Made by a program: the position numbers and the translations under genes. Of a stretch of DNA of 24,901 nt, positions 20,041-24,901 are shown in pieces. Source of the stretch: CAYLHS01 sp964594235 (GTDB lineage Bacteria > Actinomycetota > Acidimicrobiia > Spongiisociales > UBA4744); NCBI GenBank assembly GCA_964594235.1, contig CAZQMF010000025.1, positions 1-24,901 on the forward strand. Direction: 5' to 3'. How positions within the stretch are numbered: position 1 is the first letter of the stretch; each line of letters begins with the position of its first letter. The notes under the pieces were generated by a model that worked only from the letters and a program-made list of their open reading frames with translations, had not been told where the DNA came from and made no database searches.

Positions 20041-22470
20041 ATGGCGGACGTCCACGACACGGAAATCCCTTCGATCGACATCAATCAAGAGGTAGAGAAG
20101 TCGTTCCTCGACTATGCGATGTCGGTCATCGTGTCCCGCGCTCTCCCCGATGTGAGAGATGGCCTCAAGCCGGTGCAGCGCAGGATCGTCTACTCGATGT
20201 TCGAGTCGAACATGGGACCGAACACCACGTTCCGCAAGTGCTCAAAGGTCGTCGGGGATGTGATGGGGAACTATCACCCGCACGGCAACGACGCGATCTA
20301 CGACGCGCTGGTGCGCATGGGTCAGGACTTCTCCACACGCTACCCGGTCATCGACAAGCAGGGGAACTTCGGAACGATCGATGATCCACCGGCTGCCATG
20401 CGATACACAGAGAGCCGATTGACGCAGCTCGCGACGCGGCTCCTCGACGGCATCAGAGAGGACACGGTCGACTTCGAGGAGAACTACTCGGGGGAGATGT
20501 CCGAGCCGAAGGTGTTGCCTGCACGGTTCCCGAACCTGCTGGTGAACGGGTCGACGGGTATCGCCGTGGGGATGGCGACCAACATCCCGCCATACAACCT
20601 GCGCGAGATCGTCGATGCGTGCATCTACGCCCTCGACAACCCTGACGCTCCGCTCGACGACTACCTCGACATCGTCAAAGGCCCCGACTTCCCGACAGGA
20701 GGATTCCTCGTCGGCACCAGGGGTATCAAGGAGGCGTTGAGGACCGGCCGTGGATCGGTCAAGATGCGTGCGGTCACCGACGTTCAGGAAATCCGCAAGG
20801 GTCGGACAGCGATCATCGTGACCGAACTTCCCTACCAGGTATCCCACGACCGGGTCCTGGAGAAGATCGCCTCACTCGTCCATTCCAAGAAGATCACTGG
20901 AATCGCCGACCTCCGGAACGCCAGCTCCGACCGTGTAGGCACGCGGCTCGTCATCGAGCTGAAGCGAGAAGCCGTCCCGCAGGTCGTGCTCAACCAGCTG
21001 TTCAAGATGACACAGCTCCAGGAGACGTTCGGGGTGAACACGGTTGCCCTGGTCGATGGGGTGCCACGCACGTTGAACATCTCCGACATGATCGGCTACT
21101 ACCTGGACCACCAGATGGAGGTCATCGAACGGCGGACCAGGTTCCGGCTTAGTGAAGCGGAGAGACGCCTCCATATCCTCGAGGGACTGCTGATAGCACT
21201 CGACAACATCGATGCCGTCATCGAGATCATCCGCAACTCGGCCGACACCAGCGTGGCGAGAACGGCGTTGATGGATCGGTTCGATCTGTCCGAGATCCAA
21301 GCGAACCACATCCTCGATATGCAACTTCGCAGGTTGACGGCACTCGAGACGTCGAAGGTGCGCGAAGAGCACGATGCGCTGGTGATTACGATCGCCGATC
21401 TGAAGGCGATCCTCGCCGACCCCGCCAAGCGGAGGTCGATCATCGCCTCGGATCTGGGCGAGATCAGGGAGAAGTTCGGAGATGGGCGGCGCAGCCACAT
21501 CATCCCGGACGACGGTGATCTCTCACTCGAGGATCTGATCGCCGATGAGGAGATCGTCGTCACGGTATCTGCGAATGGCTACGTCAAATCCGTACTCGCC
21601 CGTTCCTATCGAGCACAGGGACGGGGAGGGAGAGGCGTCCAGGGTGCGGCTCTGCGCGAAGACGACGTGATCAGTCATCTCGTGCACACGACTGCGCACT
21701 CGTATCTGTTGTTCTTCACGAATCGGGGGAAGGTGCACCGCGTCAAGGCGCACCAGATCCCAAGGAAGGAACGGACCGCCAAGGGTGTGCTTGGCCAGTC
21801 GGTACTGCCACTCGAGCCGGACGAGCGGATCGAAGCAGTCATCGACACGAGGGACTACGAGACGTCGCGCTTCCTCGTCACCGCAACGAAGATGGGCCTG
21901 ATCAAGAAGACGCCGTTCACGGATTACGACTCTCGCAACTCCACCCTGGTGGCCATCAACCTCCACGAAGACGACGAGGTCGTCGCGGTGAGGACGACCA
22001 ACGGCTCAGACGACCTGTTGCTGTTCACCAGCGACGGGCAGGGTATCCGGTTCTCTGAACGAGATCTGCGGCCCATGGGACGAGCAACCCAGGGGGTTCG
22101 AGGGATCAGGTTGCGTGAGGGTGACGAGGTGATCGCGGCTGCCACCAGCAAAGACGGAGAGGAAGTCATCCTGATCACGTCGGGTGGGTACGGTAAGCGG
22201 GTCGCAGTCGATCAGTTCCCCGTGCAGCACAGGGGTGGCATCGGCGTGAAGTCGATGAAGTTGACGCGTGTGCGAGGCAGATTGGTTGCTGGGAGAGCGA
22301 TCTCCGCGGGCGCCGAGCTGTTCGCCGTTTCGTCCGAGGGTGTCGTGATTCGGCTCTCGACGAAGAGCATCAGCCGGCAGAAGCGCGAGGCGAGCGGGGT
22401 GAGAGTGATGAACCTCGCCGCGGGTGCAGAGGTGGCTGCGATCGCATCCGTACCGCCAGAGGACGAGTAG
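20041..22470 (+). CDS. gyrA: DNA gyrase subunit A
   Basis: 809 residues. The winged-helix region holds the catalytic Tyr122 (AMRYTESRL). The quinolone region reads YHPHGNDAIYDALVRM, where N83-D84 replace the usual Asp-Ser/Ala and D88 keeps the second key acid. The coiled-coil arm and beta-pinwheel follow. The GyrA box QGRGGRG lies near 526-532, which marks it as gyrase rather than topoisomerase IV. Repeated LVTATKMGLIKKT / LLFTSDGQGIRF blades form the DNA-wrapping domain. ATG at 20041 has GGAGAGG upstream. It is co-transcribed with gyrB. Confidence 0.98.
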   Translation: MADVHDTEIPSIDINQEVEKSFLDYAMSVIVSRALPDVRDGLKPVQRRIVYSMFESNMGPNTTFRKCSKVVGDVMGNYHPHGNDAIYDALVRMGQDFSTRYPVIDKQGNFGTIDDPPAAMRYTESRLTQLATRLLDGIREDTVDFEENYSGEMSEPKVLPARFPNLLVNGSTGIAVGMATNIPPYNLREIVDACIYALDNPDAPLDDYLDIVKGPDFPTGGFLVGTRGIKEALRTGRGSVKMRAVTDVQEIRKGRTAIIVTELPYQVSHDRVLEKIASLVHSKKITGIADLRNASSDRVGTRLVIELKREAVPQVVLNQLFKMTQLQETFGVNTVALVDGVPRTLNISDMIGYYLDHQMEVIERRTRFRLSEAERRLHILEGLLIALDNIDAVIEIIRNSADTSVARTALMDRFDLSEIQANHILDMQLRRLTALETSKVREEHDALVITIADLKAILADPAKRRSIIASDLGEIREKFGDGRRSHIIPDDGDLSLEDLIADEEIVVTVSANGYVKSVLARSYRAQGRGGRGVQGAALREDDVISHLVHTTAHSYLLFFTNRGKVHRVKAHQIPRKERTAKGVLGQSVLPLEPDERIEAVIDTRDYETSRFLVTATKMGLIKKTPFTDYDSRNSTLVAINLHEDDEVVAVRTTNGSDDLLLFTSDGQGIRFSERDLRPMGRATQGVRGIRLREGDEVIAAATSKDGEEVILITSGGYGKRVAVDQFPVQHRGGIGVKSMKLTRVRGRLVAGRAISAGAELFAVSSEGVVIRLSTKSISRQKREASGVRVMNLAAGAEVAAIASVPPEDE

Positions 22471-22485
22471 CCATGTGCGCGTCCC

Positions 22486-22512
22486 TTGCGTTGGACCCGG
22501 TGACAGTACACT
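22486..22512 (+). promoter_or_regulatory. possible promoter for the DUF3566 gene
   Basis: TACACT (22507-22512) is a plausible -10, with TTGCGT (22486-22491) as a -35 at a short 15-bp spacing. It lies in the 66-bp gap after gyrA; read-through from gyrA is equally likely. Confidence 0.3.
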
Positions 22513-22536
22513 CGCCGGAAGCGAGGAGCTGAGAGT

Positions 22537-23091
22537 ATGGCCGTGCGGCGGGTTCGCAGAATCGTCCGCAAGTTCGATCCCTGGACCGTGATGAAGGTGT
22601 CTCTGGTCTTCTACGCCGTCCTGGGCCTGGTGTTCGTCCTCGCCGTTGTGATCCTTTGGGCCGTCATCTCGAACGCCGGTTTTCCGCAGAAGATCGAGAG
22701 TTTCCTGAAGCAGATCTCGCTACTGAAGACCGATGCCGTGCTGTTCAAAGGTAGCGACCAGTACCTGCGGGTTGTCGTGTTCCTCGCAGTGGTGTGGACG
22801 GCACTGATGAGTGGTCTCACGACACTTGCGGCCGTCATCTACAACTTGATCTCCGACGTTGTGGGTGGGATCGAGATCGTTGTGCTCGAAGAGACGTTGA
22901 ACGTCCCCGTACCCCCGGTCGTACGCGCACCGCAGATCCACACGACACCGCCACCTTCCCACGATGACCTCCCGACGGCGGAGTTGCCGGCCATCGATCT
23001 CACCGATCAGTCGATCGACGGGGAACATGTAGCCGATGATGTATCGGCCGACGCCGAACCGGCTAGCGAGTTGTGGCCGGACGGAAGTTAG
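22537..23091 (+). CDS. DUF3566 domain transmembrane protein
   Basis: 184 residues. A basic N-terminus (VRRVRRIVRKFDPWTVMKVS) precedes membrane helices at about 20-46 and 78-103, and the conserved IYNLISDVVGGIEIVVLEE follows. The acidic, proline-rich tail (120-184) is lineage-specific. The family sits directly after gyrA in many actinobacteria, including mycobacterial Rv0007; its function is unknown. ATG at 22537 has GAGGAG about 8 nt upstream. Its last 29 nt overlap the end of the convergent gene. Confidence 0.9.
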   Translation: MAVRRVRRIVRKFDPWTVMKVSLVFYAVLGLVFVLAVVILWAVISNAGFPQKIESFLKQISLLKTDAVLFKGSDQYLRVVVFLAVVWTALMSGLTTLAAVIYNLISDVVGGIEIVVLEETLNVPVPPVVRAPQIHTTPPPSHDDLPTAELPAIDLTDQSIDGEHVADDVSADAEPASELWPDGS

Positions 23092-23734
23092 CAATCTCCA
23101 GACCTGCGGTCCGAGCGGCGTTCAGGTAGCTGTCCGCGATCGACCCCACATCGACCAAACCCACCTCATGTGATTCCGTCGCCATGACGATTGCAGCGGC
23201 GGCCAGAGCGAGGGCGTCGAGAAACGCTCCCTGATCTGCGACACCGACCACGTGCGAGGGTGCTTCAACTACGATGCCGGCCCATTCCCCTGAAGTGGGG
23301 GCGACGATCAAACCGTCGGACGGTCGATTCGAGCGGAGCCTTCCGACGGGTGGAGGAAACGCAATGGGGACCCCGCTTCGCAGCGGAGTACCTGGCGCGG
23401 TGATAGCGACCGACCGGGGAGTCATTGTCGCGGCAATGGCTCGGGCGAGCGCCGCGAGTGAGGCATCCGCGAAGACCGGGATCTGAACGGGTGTGGGCAC
23501 GGTGCCTCTGACTGCGAGTGGGACTCCCGCAGAGGTCGCCCTGGGAAGGATCTCGGTGGTGTCGGCCGCGTCAGACACGAGAACATCCCACTCGGCGAGG
23601 TCGTGGACCCTCGTGGTCCTGGGACGCTCGGGCTTCTGATCGAGCACACCGAGGATGGCGAGGTCGGCTTCGGCGAGGAGAATCTCGGCGCAACGTCCTG
23701 CAACGGGTCCCGTCTGATGGATGGCTATCTTCAC
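23063..23734 (-). CDS. unrecognised protein with Rossmann-like N-terminus
   Basis: 223 residues. The first 75 look like a nucleotide-binding fold: beta strand KIAIHQTG, helix VAGRCAEILL, strand ILGVLDQ, then WDVLVSDAADTTEILPRATSAGVPLAVRG, as in NAD(P)-binding dehydrogenase domains. The glycine pattern is not canonical. The rest is Ala-rich without a motif I know. GTG at 23734 shares GTGA with the stop of the upstream 34-codon ORF, which favours this start; a GTG at 23755 with GGAAGG close upstream would add seven residues. It converges on and overlaps the DUF3566 gene. Confidence 0.65.
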   Translation of the reverse strand: MKIAIHQTGPVAGRCAEILLAEADLAILGVLDQKPERPRTTRVHDLAEWDVLVSDAADTTEILPRATSAGVPLAVRGTVPTPVQIPVFADASLAALARAIAATMTPRSVAITAPGTPLRSGVPIAFPPPVGRLRSNRPSDGLIVAPTSGEWAGIVVEAPSHVVGVADQGAFLDALALAAAAIVMATESHEVGLVDVGSIADSYLNAARTAGLEIANFRPATTR

Positions 23735-23835
23735 GGCCGCTGGATTGGCTCCCACGTCCCTTCCGGGAGGGGAGAGCGACGCCTGAAGAGGAACACTCCG
23801 ACGGCCACGGCCGCGATCAGGAGGAGCTTGCGCAT
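23731..23835 (-). CDS. 34-residue single-helix membrane mini-protein
   Basis: Opens MRKLLLIAAVAVGVFLFRRR and ends PIQRP: a short basic start, a hydrophobic helix and a basic stop-transfer, so an N-out or signal-anchor peptide is likely. The stop overlaps the next gene's GTG in GTGA, a hallmark of translational coupling. TACACT (23847-23842) lies 6 nt before the ATG, suggesting a leaderless mRNA. It is too short for homology; the membrane character and coupling are the support. Confidence 0.55.
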   Translation of the reverse strand: MRKLLLIAAVAVGVFLFRRRSPLPEGTWEPIQRP

Positions 23836-23999
23836 GGGGCGAGTGTAGAGGGTGTCTGTCTCAAGGAGGCACCCGATTCCTCCGATGGCGGTCAGACCGC
23901 TCCTCGCCCGGATCTAAGGTTGGGTGAAGCGATCGTGGCCGGTACGCGAGAGATGCAGGGGCGCGGATTTCACTGGCTTCGTGATAGACATCGGCGCTC

Positions 24000-24629
24000 T
24001 CAAGGGAGAGGTCTAGGGCCGTCGCCGGCGGGCAACGCGGGCGCAGACGATTCACTCGGGGTCATGATCGACCGGGCATAGCTCCGGTACGGGCCCGCCT
24101 GACCGTCGAAGTGGCGATCGACGATGCGAAACAACTGCCGGACAACCAGGAACACGACGATGCCGATCAGAACCCCAGCCGTGTTGAGCACGAGGTCGTT
24201 GATGTCGAGTATCCGGTAGGGCACTCCGATCACCACGCCGATCAGGAGCTGGAGGAGCTCGACCGTCGCAAACGTTCCGACCCCGGCGAGCAGCACCGAG
24301 AGGGCCCATCGCCTCCGAAGAACAAACCAGGCCAGAATCCCGAACGGAACCCCCATCAGGATGTTGCCCTGCACCTGCGCTGTGGTCCCCATTCGTTTGA
24401 ACAGAGCGAAGTTGGTTGGCGTCACCCAGGAGGGCACGTACGTATCGATGATCGCCCGATCGATTGGAACAGGGAACAGGGTCAGTCTGATCACCTCGAT
24501 CAGGTAGATGGCGAATACGGCTTGCGCGAAGATGCGGGCACGGGAGGCCAAGTCACGGCTGAGGCGGTAGACGACCCACGCAGCGAGCAACGGATAGGCA
24601 ATGACTGTGAGAACCGCCCCTTCGAGCAC
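24000..24629 (-). CDS. VanZ-like family membrane protein
   Basis: 209 residues with about five membrane helices. The VanZ signature is clear: NFALF, then NILMGVPFGILAWF, VELLQLL and RILDINDLVLNTAGVLIG. Helices lie at about 5-22, 33-53, 88-104, 110-133 and 148-166. VanZ of enterococci gives low teicoplanin resistance; most chromosomal relatives have no known role. GTG at 24629 has GGGAGG 5 nt upstream. The Shine-Dalgarno can pair with CCCTCC 16 nt further upstream in the leader. Confidence 0.85.
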   Translation of the reverse strand: MLEGAVLTVIAYPLLAAWVVYRLSRDLASRARIFAQAVFAIYLIEVIRLTLFPVPIDRAIIDTYVPSWVTPTNFALFKRMGTTAQVQGNILMGVPFGILAWFVLRRRWALSVLLAGVGTFATVELLQLLIGVVIGVPYRILDINDLVLNTAGVLIGIVVFLVVRQLFRIVDRHFDGQAGPYRSYARSIMTPSESSAPALPAGDGPRPLP

Positions 24630-24668
24630 CGATACCTCCCTTCGAAAGGAATCGTAGGAGGGTTCGAG

Positions 24669-24779
24669 CTATTCGTCCGTGTCGTCGTTGGCGTGCTGAG
24701 AAAACCACCACTTGAGGACCGCACCGTCGTGATCGGTCACCGGACAGACGTGTCGAATCCCAGCCCCAGGACGAGGCAC
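24669..24779 (-). CDS. possible 36-residue ORF upstream of the VanZ gene
   Basis: Opens with GTG: MPRPGAGIRHVCPVTDHDG, and ends WWFSQHANDDTDE. It has no Shine-Dalgarno and no recognised family. It is oriented like the VanZ gene, 40 bp upstream. Composition is protein-like, but chance cannot be excluded at this length. Confidence 0.25.
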   Translation of the reverse strand: MPRPGAGIRHVCPVTDHDGAVLKWWFSQHANDDTDE

Positions 24780-24848
24780 TATCGGAGCACTAGATACGAC
24801 GCGACCGGGCGCAGGTGATAGTATCTATGGTTGAAAGCGGAAAGAACT

Positions 24849-24901
24849 ATGGGTTCACCCACCGATCGGCCAATGGCCAAATCAGTAGTGGACCTCACCG
24901 G
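24849..24901 (+). CDS. N-terminus of a plus-strand gene, possibly a short-chain dehydrogenase (runs off the right edge)
   Basis: Opens MGSPTDRPMAKSVVDLTG from ATG 24849, with GGAAAG about 5 nt upstream; a second ATG in frame (24873) starts MAKSVVDLTG. The VDLTG segment resembles the residues just before the first Rossmann strand of SDR enzymes, but the diagnostic glycine motif would lie beyond the window. An overlapping ATG at 24827 in another frame is also open. Confidence 0.35.
   Translation, partial: MGSPTDRPMAKSVVDLT

Noticed and set aside
18684..20084. 466-codon open frame on the minus strand
   Set aside because: It is antisense to gyrB with no Shine-Dalgarno or known domain; long antisense frames are expected in high-GC genes.
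23836..23991. 25-codon minus-strand ORF from ATG 23991, and a short GCGGT/ACCGC stem at 23888-23900
   Set aside because: The ORF has no ribosome site or hydrophobic character, and the stem has only 5 bp and no T-run; I see nothing firm in this gap.
23092..24000. tRNA genes after the DUF3566 gene, as in mycobacteria (ileT, alaT)
   Set aside because: I see no tRNA arms or GGTTCGAATCC-like T-loop here; the region holds minus-strand coding sequence.
24827..24901. Alternative plus-strand frame from ATG 24827
   Set aside because: It is open to the edge but has no Shine-Dalgarno, and the overlapping frame from 24849 has GGAAAG at a good distance and a more protein-like N-terminus.

Overview
The window is the replication-origin region of a high-GC actinobacterium. 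From coordinate 3964 rightwards the gene order closely follows the mycobacterial origin: a kinase-like module, an ECF sigma factor with its anti-sigma factor, trxB and trxA; then parB, parA, rsmG, jag, yidC, yidD, rnpA and rpmH on the minus strand; then dnaA, dnaN, recF, a DUF721/DciA gene, gyrB, gyrA and a DUF3566 gene on the plus strand. Thr/Ser-rich linkers, frequent GTG and TTG starts, ECF/thioredoxin synteny and a Jag-YidC-YidD cluster suggest a deep actinobacterial lineage such as Acidimicrobiia. That placement is inference, not a database result.

Layout. (1) 1-3899, minus strand: the first codons of argC behind an ARG-box promoter, a CCA-adding enzyme, an orphan PilT-like ATPase and a histone-deacetylase-family enzyme. 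(2) 3964-8802, plus strand: a GNAT acetyltransferase divergent from the deacetylase; a membrane pseudokinase lacking the MurJ part it is fused to in mycobacteria; a sigma/anti-sigma pair; a small two-helix membrane protein; thioredoxin reductase and thioredoxin. A strong bidirectional terminator follows at 8938-8972. (3) 9009-13542, minus strand: rpmH-rnpA-yidD-yidC-jag-rsmG-parA-parB, an almost gapless operon with a parS site at the start of rsmG and a consensus promoter upstream of rpmH. (4) 13543-15499: the dnaA regulatory region, dnaA, and a dnaA-dnaN spacer with DnaA boxes and a DnaA-trio-like element, which is the likely oriC. (5) 15500-23091: dnaN-recF-dciA, then gyrB-gyrA and DUF3566. 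The gyrB promoter region combines a G-quadruplex motif, a palindrome at the start point and a hairpin with a T-rich tail. (6) 23063-24901: an unrecognised Rossmann-like protein translationally coupled to a 34-codon membrane ORF, a VanZ-family protein, and the first codons of a plus-strand gene.

How it works together: DnaA, DnaN, DciA, RecF and gyrase start and sustain replication at the origin. ParA, ParB and parS segregate the origin. RnpA, RpmH, YidC, YidD, Jag and RsmG serve RNA processing, ribosome assembly and membrane insertion. I see no mobile element, CRISPR array, rRNA or tRNA gene. No new multi-gene system stands out. The most interesting signals are the rnpA start buried inside rpmH, the MurJ-less pseudokinase, the gyrB leader architecture, the loss of the YidC groove arginine, and an unusual quinolone-region sequence in GyrA.
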